Assembly (NCBI GenBank): GCA_002104985.1
Contig: MCGO01000056.1
Span: forward strand, 124,001 to 188,000
Origin: Rhizoclosmatium globosum
Lineage: Eukaryota > Chytridiomycota > Chytridiomycetes > Chytridiales > Chytriomycetaceae
Reading direction: 5' to 3'
Length of the DNA stretch: 64,000 nucleotides
The notes under the pieces were generated by a model. That model ran no database searches. It was given only the letters and a program-made list of their open reading frames with translations, and was not told where the DNA came from. Positions 35,836 through 48,101 of the stretch are shown here, one piece after another (position 1 is the stretch's first letter; every line of letters begins with the position of its first letter). The position numbers were made by a program, and so were the translations under genes.

Positions 35836-36174
35836 TTGCCGTGGCTACTGCAGCTACTGCATTATTTACCTACTGCAGTAATTATTGCCACGATGGCTCC
35901 AATCATTGGCGATTGTAACGTGCCCCAGTTGAATGCCAATTCTCCACAGGCATTTCATGATGGGTCATTGAGGGTGTTCTTGGTTGGTGCTTTCATTTTG
36001 GGGCTGGTTGAAGGCTGTTTATTTGGTGGCATTCTGTTTATTTTTTTTTGGGCGGGATCGTTTTGCTTTCGACTGAAAAAAGTGATAGGACGTGATCAAA
36101 ATTCAACTTTTTTCATTAAAAAATTTTCAAGACAGGATCAAAAAGGTCACTTGGAACCATCCCTTATCTGGTAA
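35836..36174 (+). pseudogene. Decayed coding-like segment B
   Basis: Open frame with a piece PTAVIIATMAPIIGDCN resembling PTAVITATAGTAIYNY in the minus-strand segment at about 43,690, and a later AFHDGSLRVFLVGAF resembling AFHRQFLVAMPF there. I infer a diverged copy of the same family in the opposite orientation. No complete gene. Confidence 0.35.
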
Positions 36175-36936
36175 TGGGTTGTATTTAAGAGGCCTCTGAT
36201 ACCAACAGGATAGCCCTCATTTCCCTATCCTGCCAGACTGAAAACTGTCAAAAAAAAAACTTCCAGTCGGAAAGAACCACTTGGAACCACCCCTAACAAG
36301 ATGTTCATGAATTGAAAAAAATATTTATTGTTTGGCTTTGCCAGAAGGAAAGGAGCTTTTGCAACTGCAACATTAGTTCTCTTGGGGAAGAACTTGTCCC
36401 AATCACACTGGAAGTTTGTAATCTGATAACTGATGAAATGATTAAAGCTGTTTTTGTGATTGATTTATACGTGGTCAAAGGAATTGATGCCCCCCTCAAT
36501 GTTGCCGACCCATCTGCCCTCCTCAGCTGCAATGAGGCCCAGATTGCCTGATTTCTCAATGTCTTTGAGTCCATGGGTACCGTATCTGCTTGAGGAGGTT
36601 GTGAAATCAAACAGAACTTACTCTTTTGAGGAACTTTGAATGGATTAACAGGCAGCTGTTGCAGCAAAGGCAGCCAAACACAAATCAAACAAGATGTAGA
36701 TGGTCAAAAGAAGGCAAAGGCAGCACAGGCAACAGCAAGAGAGACATAAACTTGTCAAACAGAAACAAAAAACGGAAGCTGCACAGCCACATGGAAATCA
36801 TCAAGTGTCTGGCTCAACTGTAGCATCTGCGACAAGTACTGTATATGCCCTGCTCACAAGCAGGTGGGTAAAGTCGCTTTGATCAACATATTGAAGCCCA
36901 TGGAGTGTGACACTCAAGAAAGTGGCCCTCACTCAT

Positions 36937-37218
36937 CTATACTTTCTTGTATCCATTACCCTTTAAAGCATTGAAATAATAAAACTTTTCCAAACTGTGG
37001 TTTAAGTTTCGTGTCTTAGACTCTTGTAGTTCAGTTGTATTTGAGGGAATGGTCAGAATCACAGGTTGGTCAGAATTGCAGGGGCACTCAATGGTTCTAG
37101 AAGCAAATTCAAACCTGCAACTCAAAATTAGAATGCAAATATATTGCATGTGTAACCTGCTAAAAATTCCAGCAGCACATTTAAGTAGTAGTTTTGAAGT
37201 TTGGAGGAAGGTAGACAT
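36937..37218 (-). pseudogene. Decayed coding-like segment C
   Basis: Frame starting MSTFLQTSKLLLKCAAGIFS and ending with FYYFNALKG; the segment at 44,937-45,251 has MSTLLQTKKLQGY, GGIFSRQCMQLYD and CYYFNALTN in the same order. The two are diverged direct copies of one unidentified sequence. Confidence 0.4.
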
Positions 37219-37646
37219 TACCCTGTGATTGGCTTTAAATACCCAGCTAAAGCTGGGGCGTGATCCTGGCTGGGTTCCTTTGGAAAGGGATTAATGTGTT
37301 TTTATTTAAAAAGTTGATAAAGGAACTAAATTATTCCAATTACTTTGGAGACAATGCGGTAGTTTTGGACGATGGCATCCCAAATGAAACTGGATATTTT
37401 AGACAGGGGTCTCGTTTTTGCTAAACAATAGAAATAAACGTTTATTAATGCTTTTTAATGGTGGGAATATATTTGGGCAGAGTGTAGAATGTGCTGGAAG
37501 GTTGTGGAAGACAGACAACCCAAGTTCCTTTTTTTCAAAGAAAAAATCTGATTGGCTGCCATTGACTGAAAATGAGGTGCTCTTTTTTGAAATTTGACTT
37601 GCAAATAACCTCTTTTCTTTCCTCTTTTTCCATTATCACCTCTTTA

Positions 37647-37672
37647 CCCCCCCCCCCCCCCCCCCCCCCCCC
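37647..37672 (+). repeat. Poly-C run of 26
   Basis: Twenty-six consecutive C residues inside a pyrimidine-rich stretch. The related sequence at about 45,920-45,940 has CTCTTTTTCCTTCCTTTGACC at the same place without the run. Confidence 0.95.
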
Positions 37673-38344
37673 TCCCTTTGACCCTGAAAAATGATATGAC
37701 TTCAACCCATAAAAATAAGAGCAGTACTGCAGTATAGTGCAATTTTAGGCAAGCACAATAGTGGCAAACTCAGGAGAGCACTCCAGTTCACTTTTTGGCC
37801 AATGATTTCTTTCTGTGACAATAAAATACAGGCCCAATTGATTTTGTTGGCAGTTGAATTTGATAGCGATATTGTGATTGGTTTTTGGCAAACAAATCAA
37901 TAGTTCAAAAATAATAGACCTATCGGATTTGTGTAGACTCCCATAATAAGTATATTTAAACTAAACCAGAACATTTGCTCTGTGGATGCATTTCTATTCT
38001 ATGAAGAACAAATGGCAACATCTTCAAGCAGAAGCTTACCCATCTTGCTGTTAAAAAATTGTCAGTATGTTGGTGTGGTATATTTCTTGCTACAGTCGGG
38101 TTATGGGCCTCGTGTCCTCTGTTCACCAGATGGAAGGAAACAATGCATCTAAGACTTTTTTCCATCTCAGCCACATACACCATGGCCTCAAGTTCATCAA
38201 TATCCTTGACATAATATCTTTGACAGTATTGTCATTGTCTTGCACCAAGTTGCAAAAGTCCTGGAATGGGACAACACTGAAACAATAACAGAGAAGAAAT
38301 TGATTTAGTTGCTTGATTCAAACTGTTCTCCAGGGTCATTAGAA

Positions 38345-38379
38345 AAATCTATATGGGAAACCCCCTCCCATATAGATTT
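38345..38379. repeat. Perfect 14-bp inverted repeat, 7-nt loop
   Basis: AAATCTATATGGGA at 38,345-38,358 is the reverse complement of 38,366-38,379, separated by AACCCCC. No adjacent gene. Confidence 0.9.
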
Positions 38380-41300
38380 GAGGTCCTTATTTGAGTCCAA
38401 CCCTCAACAAACAAAGTTGAGGATTTCTTGCAACAGAAAGTTGGCACCTAGACTTTGACATTGATTGACACCAAAACATAAGGAAAGCTCACTTTTTTGT
38501 TAGTTTTTTCCTACCGCTGGTTGTAATAGTTTTAAGTGGTACAGCATTATTCCATTTCATCAAGTTGTACATAAAACACTTGGTATCCAACTGCTTAAAT
38601 CCAAAATGTCCATTGAAATCCACCACGGCTCCATCCAGATCATCATAATAAAAGAAGTTCCGCAGCGTTGAAAAGAAGAAATAAAATGGTGACCCAATCC
38701 TGAGAAGCTGTAATCCTAGTGACCAGATCTCAAATGTGGGTTCCAAACTGCCAAATCTCAGCTGACAGAGTTCTTCTGATGGCATATCAATAAATTATTT
38801 TTATGAGCCTTGGGGATGGAACACCCTTAACGTATTCTCAAACTTAAATATTTTTTCATAACTGAACTCTGGAGATGAATGAGATTTTCTAATAAGCCAA
38901 TTTTGGTAAGTAGAACTGGCAATGCGGGATGAACCAAACGACAAGTTAAAGTGCTTAATAACACACCCATGTAGACATACCAAAAGGTGTTAGTCCATGA
39001 CGCAGGACAGTGGCCATGAAAGTACTAAGGAGTGTGTAACAACTCACCTGCCAAATGAACTAGGCCTGAAAATGAATGGCGCTTAAGTGTGTTACTTTCC
39101 TCGGCCCTTATGGCAGATACAATGTTATAAGGAGTACATGGAGTCCTCCCCCAATCAATCAATTTCTTCAACTTTTTTAAAATTTTCTTCCAAATACTTT
39201 AATTATACTGGTAAAGCTTGACAGAGGGAATTTGATTTAAGCAACGGAATGGGTAAGCGGACCATAACACATCTTATTCTTTAATGAGCTATCATTTTTA
39301 TTTAATAAAAATCGTTGTTCTGTTGTGTAGCTTTCCAGAAAGCTTAAACTTGGCAGGAAGTGTTTAAGATTGGGGTGGTGGAAATCGGGACGTAGACAAA
39401 TTTCGAGTTTCTCACATTCATTCTCTCACCCCAACATGACCTAAAATGCTCGCTCCAGAGGCACCTTTGCTCACTACTATCAGAGCCAGCAATAACATTT
39501 GCAAAATGTTCATACACATTTGGAAGCAAAGAAAGTTTTTGAAATGGAGAGAGTTTGAGTGAAGCCAAGAACGTAGAATTCAAGTGAGCATCAACACAAT
39601 TTAAGATATCCTTAAGCTTATTTCAGCATTTTGTTTTTCAAAAAGGAAGATGCATAAATGTGGTAAAGCAAGGTAATAAATTTACAACTCAACATTGTCA
39701 TTGACACTTCTACCCTTACTGTAAACAAGATGGATGTTTATTTGGATGTGTGACCAAGTTCCAAACTTGAAACAACAAGTTATTTTTCAAAAATGGTTCA
39801 TGACACTTAAATCCTTCAGGATGTTCCAGACACCTCGAATATGGTTGAAATTTAGGAGCTCCAGGAAAGTCAACCTGGAAATATCCTGCATACTACTTGA
39901 TGCCTCCCAGTCTCCCCTAATTCTTGAGGAGAAGCCTCCTTTTTGATACGTTTGGGAACTAACTACAAGGTGAAAATGAGCAATGAAGAAAGACAACAAA
40001 GGAATTACCTCTACCCAAAATGGCTGTACTTCACCATTCCACAGTGTTCCATACTGTTGATTTGTTAGGAGCAGGGAGCTCTACCTCATTTTCAGAGACG
40101 GAAACTGGCTTCAGAATGAGTGAGTCGGAAATTTGAGCTCAAAGTAGGCCATTCCGCCCACTCCAAAATGGATAAAACAATAAATAACTTTATTTCGTAT
40201 CACGAAACTCAGTGAATATTAAAGATAATATAAAATAATATGAAATGGCAAAAGAATGTGTGGTTTGGAAAGAATGGCGAGGAGAAGTGCCAGGTTTATG
40301 TTGAATACAACATCTTGGCTTATAGCTCCCCTCACTTCTAGCCATCATAAGCACCCAAAAAATCAGAATGTGAAAGAAAATAAGCAGTTTATGCTTTTTA
40401 TAAGAGGGAGGTCAGAGCCTCTTGAAAATGATACAAAAATCTAAATAACACCAGCTCATCTGGCGCATCTCTTACTGTCCACTAAATTATAAATTGTATT
40501 AAGATTTTAATATTCTGCTTTCCCCAGAAGTATTGGACGTGTGGTGGAAATAAGGGAAGTGCGTATTGTTAGGGATAGAATTGTAAAAAATCAACAAATA
40601 TTTGCGCTAGAAGGTTTGATTGCAGAAATATCAAACTTTCGCGAAGTATTATTATTATTTATACTATATTCACGCACACTCTCAGCAGAACTGCAAAAAC
40701 GTTTAGGCAGCTGGGATTTGTGGCTACCATTCCAGAAGCCACTCCTTGAAACAAATTGTGCAGGCTTAAAGTTGAACATTTGTGAATTTTAATTGATAAA
40801 TATTTTATTACAAGTTCATTGCTCGCAATTACCGTTGATTCAACGGCTGGTGCATGAAAGAAGATCACCTTGAATAATGTAATTTTGTAGAAGGTCCCCA
40901 GAACAAGATACCATCCTCAGCTTCCACAGATTTATTAATTAGTACTTGTTTATATTAGTTGCAACATGGGGCGCTTTCAAATAAACAGGCTAAGAATAAA
41001 GCCGAAAAGAATGTAACAATATCCCAAATAATTACAGTTCCCTGATAGCTTAAAGCTTGAAACTCTCTACTAATCGAATATAATAGTTATTACAACAACG
41101 AGCATAGATAATGTCTTATCAGAAGAGGCGCCAATTCCAAAATAGTTAGTGGTAGTTTCAAAAAACAGACTATTATTCGAAAGAGACGATGATAATTGCA
41201 TTGAATACAATAAAATTCGATACATAAATGCTTGATATCTGATGTACGTGAATGAGATGAGCTGAAAAAGCTGGCTCAGTGCGTTGTTGAAGATGAAGTG

Positions 41301-42494
41301 TTGAGTTGGAAACCTGGACATAACTATTTAGAGTCTGGCCGAAGCCTACTTAATCAGAGTATTATTGCGTAGTTTTCAATGTATGCACTTTATTTGAGGA
41401 ATCAGTTTTGACCGGTTCAGCGGTAAATGAAACCTGAAGAAATTTGGGGTGGGCTGGAATTGCTGACTTTGGGCTCAAATTGCAGACTCGCTCAATTCAG
41501 TAGAGGCACAGAGTTTCAAATCAATCAAAAATGGAGTTGCACACTTTGACTTGTCAAGTAAAATTGAGTAGTCCTTGATAAAACAGACTGGAATGGTCTT
41601 GTCAGCTTTGAAATTATATACTTTTGTAAAACCAACTTTGACAGTCCATAAAACAGTTTGTTGGCTGGAAACTTGATTGGTTGTGGTTTCCAGTCATAGC
41701 CAACATCTTTGTTCAAATGACTCTTGTTGTAAGACTGAAAATACTTCTGAATGCTCTTGGGACCTGTTAACAATTTAACAGTTTGGTTGAAAGTTGCCAC
41801 CACTTATGTTTCTTCCACCTTAAGTAATTGAATTCGCGACTTCAGAGTAAATGTTTTTTGAGGCATTCTGAAATATCTGGCCATTACCTGCTAGTTTGGC
41901 AAAGAAAAACCAGAAGACATATTTTCTTCGTCTTTGAAAATAATAGTAAATCATTTTGCTTGGTAACAGATTATTTTGAGCATAAGAAAATCCCCCAAAA
42001 CATCCTGAATAGCGTGAAGCTCCGAATTACTGTAGCCATCAACATAATCTTTTTCTTGCCTTCTTTTCCATATGTTCTGAATCAGCACCTCCATTTCCTT
42101 CAATTTGAATGTAAACGTGTTTTGAGGGTGCAGCATACTGTGCTAGCTAGCTAGCTATACAGTGAAAGAAGTGACGTTTCATTCTTTTATGTTTAAACAA
42201 TTTCTGATATTTCACGTGAGTGGCATGAATAAGTTCAATATTTAGTGTTGATTGCAGATAATGTTGACTGAAATCTGAGGTTTATTCAAATAATGGGCGA
42301 TTTCCTTTATATAAAAAAAAGAATCCACCCTCCAAGCTTTGGTTTTTGTAGCTTGATTTGAGTTACAAGGAACTCCTTCAGCAGACTTACCAGAGTTATG
42401 CTTATATTTGTATTACAAGGGGGTTCCTTCTGTTTAACACACTTATTAATGATCAGCATTTTATCACGAAAGAATTAACAAAATGACTTTATAT

Positions 42495-42705
42495 CGCATA
42501 TGACCATGGGAAACCTGAACAACGCGGTCATGAATAATCTGTCGTGATGGAGGATGTGCAGGCGGAGGTACTGGAACTGGAGCAACAGCAGCATTGTTGA
42601 TTTGGAGCTGGATATCACTATTGACACAAGTTACAACATTCCTGATAAAAAGGTAAAACAAATATTAGAAGCTGATTTAGTCAGCCAAACACAGAAATCA
42701 AACCT
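42495..42705. repeat. Direct repeat, copy 2 of about 211 bp
   Basis: Partner of 34,049-34,259. On the minus strand it encodes the same Pro-rich piece as segment A, after which the flanks are unrelated. Confidence 0.9.
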
Positions 42706-43108
42706 GAGTCAACACTAATAACATTGTGAGGATCCAAGATTCCAGCTTGAATTTGATTCACAATTCCGATATTGTTTATGTGATGATCCACACACACCAT
42801 TCCACGTTTATCATGAATTGGTTATAGTTATAATTTTGTGGGAGTGAATATGCATCATCACTCCAACTTTTGTGAGGAACTCTGTTGGCATTTGCTGCAA
42901 GATAGTCTGAAAAAAGGCTTGTCTGGTATTTATTCAGAGTCCATGAAAAGCTTCTGCCATCAGTTTGAAGATAATATGAAGCGAGGGCCCTTTAGAATTA
43001 TTCAATGCAATAAAAATTTTACATACAATTAACATCATTCCTCAAGTGGCGACTCGAGCGAACAGATTCAACTCGAAAAAACAGTTCAATTATGCCACGA
43101 TGTTCAGC

Positions 43109-44268
43109 TCAAGTCCCTCCACGACCATTGTATCTTCCTACCCCATTTGCTGAACTAATTATTCCAAATGCAGGTACAATGATGTGCTGAAAATGTGCAG
43201 CAGCAGCTACAAGTGAAGGTAGAAAGGTAACGGTACCTGGTGGTTGAGGAAGTGGAACAGCAAGAGGCCCCAAAAGGTCCCTCAGTCGTGGCATAAAATA
43301 TTGACATAGAATCCCACAAAAGACTGCTTGAGCTGTGGTAGCATTGGTTGCAAGAGGTGCAAGAGGAAAACAAGCTTCACTTCCAAGGAGTGCCATATCT
43401 GGGCAAATAAACCTGTTTCAATGGTAGTATGTTTGAAATTAGCAATGAAGGCTTGACAGATTAAACCTTACTCTCTGGTATAAGCCAAAATATTATTGCC
43501 CATTCTTGACATTGCCCCAATAAGATTCATTTCAAAGTGTGGGCCACCTGAATGTTATTGAAGGGCATGGCAACAAGAAACTGTCTGTGAAATGCAACAA
43601 TCTTGTTGGTCACTACCTGTGCAACTGCTACAGGAAGTGCAAGTGGGGCACCAAATAGTTGGGTCAGGTAATTGTATATTGCTGTCCCTGCAGTTGCCGT
43701 GATAACAGCAGTAGGTCGGTATCCATGCAGGAAGCAATGATAATTGAAAACCTGAATTATAATGTAAGATTTAAAGTAAATTTCAGACAAGATCAACACA
43801 CCTCCTCAGTCAGCTTGCCTAAATTGGCATTGGCAATGAATCTGTGAGCAAGTGCATCTTCAAAGTCTGTATGCAATTGTTTGGCTACAATGGCAATAAC
43901 TTGCTCCCATTCATAGTCGGGACAGTTAAAGAGGGGAACCATTCAAAGACCAGGTTGGGTGGGTTGTACTTTCTGAAACCATTGTTGTCACAACTAAATG
44001 GATGATGAACGTTTTGGAAAGTTTCTAACAAGTAATGTCTTGTGACAGAACAGCGGGTGTTTTGGTGTGGCTGAAGGGCTGCACCAACTGGAAGGATGTA
44101 GGGCGTGCCAACAGGATTGCCACGAAGTACAAAACCAATTAGAAGTGGGGGGGCATAATAATTATTGGCGAGCAGATTTTCCAGAAGCATACTTGAGTGC
44201 AAATTGGAAGAAGGATTCTGAAAACTCAATGTCAAGATGATCGTCTTGACATAATTTTTAAGTCCCAA
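43109..44268 (-). pseudogene. Decayed multi-exon-like gene, segment D
   Basis: Reading down the minus strand: NPSSNLHSSMLLENLL to YNPPNLVFEWFP, then a one-base frame change into LFNCPDYEWEQVIAIVAKQL and FIANANLGKLTEE, a plausible 50-nt intron (GTGTGT...TTCAG), then VFNYHCFLHGYRPTAVITAT, a further frame change into FEMNLIGAMSRMGNN, another intron-like gap (GTAAGG...ACAG), and finally MALLGSEACFPLAPLATNAT to a stop. Composition is protein-like throughout, but two frame changes without clean splice sites argue for a decayed gene. I cannot name a family. Confidence 0.45.
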
Positions 44269-44874
44269 TGAATTTTAATGATTTTAATTTGAGCTGTTAA
44301 ATAATGAAATCAATTGATCAAAACACCTTCAGATTAAGAAATACTTAATATTAATCTTCCTTTAGTACTTCTGGAATGTTTTACTTATGCTGTTTTCATG
44401 GGAGGGCACCTTTCGTGCATCAAGTGCTACTGAGTTGGGACGTTGATGCTGTCTTCTTGGAATTCTAGCTTGGGAGTTGTTTGATTTGGAGCAGAATGGA
44501 TAATATGAAGGCTCAAATTTAATAACATATGCAACAAGACACCACGGAATCCTAAACACAGGTGGCTGACTTCTCAACTACTAACATGATTTCTCTGGCT
44601 CCTTTCCTCTGATTCTGTGATTTAAATGTGGATGTGTAGGTTGTTCTGTTGGAATCAAATTGGCTTACGCAGAGGTTTGTGGAGTGTGCTTTAGTGGTTA
44701 TTGAGCATGATTGGACATTATATTCCGAGTACTGCTAATATGAGGACAAGTTTAAGGAGTATGTTGCATCAAGATAAGGAATAGGGAAAGACAAAGTGCA
44801 ACCAATAAAAGACTCAATTTGAGTATACTGACGTTGCCAAATACTTGCATTGATTTCCTTTCTTTGTTTTGCTG

Positions 44875-44915
44875 ATCTCCAACATCCAATACTTAAAGTA
44901 TTGGATGTTGGAGAT
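44875..44915. repeat. Perfect 20-bp palindrome with 1-nt centre
   Basis: ATCTCCAACATCCAATACTT is followed by A and then by its exact reverse complement. Forty-one bases form an almost uninterrupted hairpin, unusual in otherwise eroded sequence. Confidence 0.95.
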
Positions 44916-44936
44916 AAGGCTTGAATCACAACCAAA

Positions 44937-45269
44937 TCACAACAACCTTAATTCTGTTTGCCAGACACGCGATGCCAGGATTTCTTGATTTGTCAGAGCA
45001 TTGAAATAATAACATTCTCCAATACCATTAACATCTGTACACTCTCGATCCGATGGAACAGACAGGCTGCCAGTAGACGTGTTGCTTGTACAACTCAGCG
45101 TATGTGTTGGTTCCAAAGTCGTTTGCTGTGAAGCCAGTGTCATGAAATGATGTTCATCATACAATTGCATGCATTGCCTGCTAAATATCCCTCCCACATG
45201 TTTAACCGTGAAGTATCCCTGAAGTTTTTTAGTTTGGAGTAAGGTAGACATAACCCTGTGAACTTTCAA
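44937..45269 (-). pseudogene. Decayed coding-like segment E
   Basis: Diverged partner of segment C at 36,937-37,218 (MSTLLQTKKLQGY, CYYFNALTN). A shared stretch next to the ATG, GTAGACATAACCCTGTGA here and GTAGACATTACCCTGTGA there, shows the homology extends outside the frame. Product unknown. Confidence 0.4.
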
Positions 45270-46766
45270 TTTGCATTATGAGTTTCTTATAGAGAAACGC
45301 TATTTGCACGAGTATTGTACAATATCCCGGGCGCCGCCAAAAATATCATGATTGAACGGATTAGGAGGGAAAGAGGAAGAAAGAACAAAGCAAAGAGCAG
45401 CAAAGGGTATTGGAAGCCAGTTACGTACATTATTTCTTTCATCCTCATTTACAGTTTAGAGTTTAAAAGACATGGGAACTTCAGATTTATTGGCTCACTT
45501 TCATGCTGGCCCGGACGAAACTGAATTAATCCAAAATAACAACAACAAACCACAAATAAACTGCGTTATGTTGTACAGATGCCTTTTTTTAGGCAGAGAG
45601 GGTGGTGGAAGATTTATAAGCAGGGATTGGTGAGTTGGTTGGAGATCACTGTTTTACAATCTTGACTATTGATTTTACAAATCACCAACAGTCAATAAAT
45701 GCATATCCACATGCAGTTTATTTGTCCTAATTACGGAATTCTGGCTATAGCAGTTCATATTGTATTTGGATGATGTTGTATTCAGAACAAGAAGATTACG
45801 TAACACAACTTCCTGTCGCAACCAAAGACACAAAGCACTCCAATTTAATGCTAAAATATTCGGATTCCGTCTATTTACAATGCAGTGTAAGTGAGTCAAA
45901 TTTCATTTTTCAATATCACCTCTTTTTCCTTCCTTTGACCAATATAATCTGTGTAGTATTTTACTCATTGTTACGAGACACGTTGGATATGAAACCTGTA
46001 TGTAGAACACCTGAGGTTCCTTCAGTGGAGCCTTAATCTTTAATGGGAACTTGCTCAAGCAGATACTTTAAACCCAAATGGTTTACTCATTTTAGACATG
46101 CTATTTGACTTCAGGAAACACTGCCAACTTATCCAGCATAAGCCCAAATGCATCCAATGATTTATTTGTGAGAGCTGATTTGCATTTCAGGAACTATCAG
46201 AAGGTCCTTCATCTTTTACTTTACTGTCACCATATTTTGACTTAGTTGTGGTAGCACAATAAGAAGTAAAAAGTCTGGACTTCTTTCGGCAATGGATAGG
46301 CCTTTCTTAATTCATGTTCTTTATGAACAGGGACTGATTGCAAACAAGAGGTTTTTCGAGGCTGAGAGGATTTCACCTTCTTGGATTTGGTTTCATTGGA
46401 GTTGCACATATCCACAACAGACATGCTGTTTCTTGAAGAAATCATTTGCGTCCTTCCTGTATGCATTCACTTTCATGATATTATTTCCAGTGTACCAAAC
46501 GACTCAAGCTTGACCAGCATCAATAAGCCCTAAATTGCAGTTTGAAACCTTGACTCTCGCGGAGATTTGGTTTTTGTTGGCAGTTGTCCAGTGATGCACA
46601 GGAAATCATTTGTCACTTGATTTGGGTTACAAAGGAACCCGTCCAGCAGATCTGCCAATAGTTGTGCTAATTAGCTTATATTTGTATTGCAATGGACTGC
46701 ATTGTGGCAATACACATCCTTTATCCAAATTACAAAAGAAATTAACAAAATGATTTTATATAGTTA

Positions 46767-48097
46767 TCAAAACTCAACCCTCTTCCAACTAGGGATGCGA
46801 TGAAAGATAAAGTATTTTCGTTGTGTAAGAATTTCAGTACGATCCAAAGGGGCTTTTTGCTTAAAGTTGTAAAAAGTAACCCAATTCAATTTGTTGTGAG
46901 CGGCGCGTCTTGTACTGGAGAAAGAAAACTCGTAGTGAAACAAGTTGATGCCATCTTGAGTGTCAATTTTCAAAATTCCGTCTTTGATTGACCAAGTGCC
47001 AAAGATGAGTCCTTTTAGAGATGCAATAGCTTGTTGCTTTTCGCGCGCCTCTCTTCCTTTCACTTTGACACCAGACGTGACCGGACCCCCAAATGCACCA
47101 AAAAGGGATTCTTGGTTATTGGGAAAGTCCATCACTTCATTAAGATCCCTCAGGGCTTCCTTAGCTTCAAGAGTAGTTGTCCAAATGAGCATAGACCCGT
47201 CTTTAAAGAGGCGAATGAAGCGGTAATATGTAACATTCAGAAATACATTGTTGTGCGATTCCGCGTATCCCTGCCGGCCATAGTTGATGCGAGAAACATA
47301 AAGACCGTCAAAAGAAACTCTTGGCTTCTCACACCACATTGTAAGCCAGCAGTTCCTGTAGCGTTCTGCCAATTGTATGTTGAGAGCGATAGATTCGAAC
47401 GTGTACGAAGGACGAGAGTAGTGTTTGTTGCAGAGCCAGCGCCAGAGACCCGCAGAAAGTGTTTGATAATGAAAGTATCTACAGGTTGATGCAAGTTGCA
47501 CTAAAGATGCGAAGTCCAGCACGAGCGACCACCGCATAATGTGAGTGATGAGTTCAGAAGGCAGCACAGACAAGGCAACTTTCCGCGATTCATCCTTTGG
47601 TTTGAATCTGAAGAAGTATTAGTGTGTTATGGATGATGATTTCAAATACCCACCTCAAGTCACCTTCTATACCAGCACCACCAGAATCCGCGTCCCCGTC
47701 TTCGTGCAGCGCAACTGCCGCCACGCGTGACGCCAGTTGCGAATCGAGGGCCGTTGCAGCAGGTGCTGCCGTTCCAAACGAGTAAAAGGTTTCGAGCGAG
47801 TCAAAGAGCCCGTCGTCGGCAGTGCCAACGCCGACTTCCCGCGCAGCCATCGTCTGAGCAACTTGTTGTTGGAGCTGTGGAAGAAGAGCGCGTGCGATGC
47901 GGTCAATGTTCGGCTCTGTTGCCGTGTCAGTCAGTCAGTCTCAAATCACCCTCGGAAGTATCAGAATGCCAGTGCTCACCAAGCTTGGTCGCCCGCCGGT
48001 AGTTTGCAAGTGCATCTCCTAGTCGCCCTTCCCGCTCGAAGACGCTGGCTTCGCTGTACAATTCCAATGCTCGCTTTTGTTGCTCTGTTTGGTGCAT
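46767..48097 (-). CDS. HRT3: F-box protein, FBXO9/HRT3-like, 406 aa
   Basis: Substrate receptor of an SCF ubiquitin ligase. Exons (minus): 47980-48097, 47654-47915, 46767-47607; 1,221 nt. The N-terminus (residues 1-45) is a TPR/MIT-like helical pair, with ALELYSEASVFEREGRLGDA and LANYRRATKLEPNIDRI, as in FBXO9. The F-box is at about residues 138-185 (LPSELITHIMRWSLVLDFAS, then LASTCRYFHYQ and LWRWLCNKHY). The FBXO9/Hrt3-specific part follows: FDGLYVSRINYGRQG, YYRFIRLFKDGSMLIW and FGTWSIKDGILKI, with C-terminal FHRIPSWKRVEF. An alanine-rich linker of low complexity lies between TPR and F-box. It converges on the AT-rich island and shares its short upstream gap with the 3' end of the dihydrofolate synthase gene (5 bp between stop at 48,102 and ATG at 48,097). 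Confidence 0.9.
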
Positions 48098-48101
48098 GAT
48101 T

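Larger units (their letters stand above)
31882..46766. other. AT-rich gene-poor island of decayed, duplicated sequence
   Basis: About 14.9 kb with no gene I can support. It is visibly richer in A and T than its flanks and has many short ORFs with no consistent codon pattern. Parts are internally duplicated: 34,049-34,259 with 42,495-42,705; about 34,800-34,930 with 44,610-44,730; about 36,940-37,220 with 44,940-45,255; about 42,345-42,490 with 46,615-46,760; 37,625-37,685 with 45,915-45,945. Some pieces look like eroded exons of a shared gene family. I infer old repeats or a decayed mobile element, but see no transposase, integrase or polymerase motif. Confidence 0.65.

Noticed and set aside
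35104..36882. Several 60-80-codon ORFs on the plus strand of the AT-rich island as genes
   Set aside because: Short, no conserved neighbours, no splice signals or codon pattern; only those with an internal relative are listed, as decayed segments.
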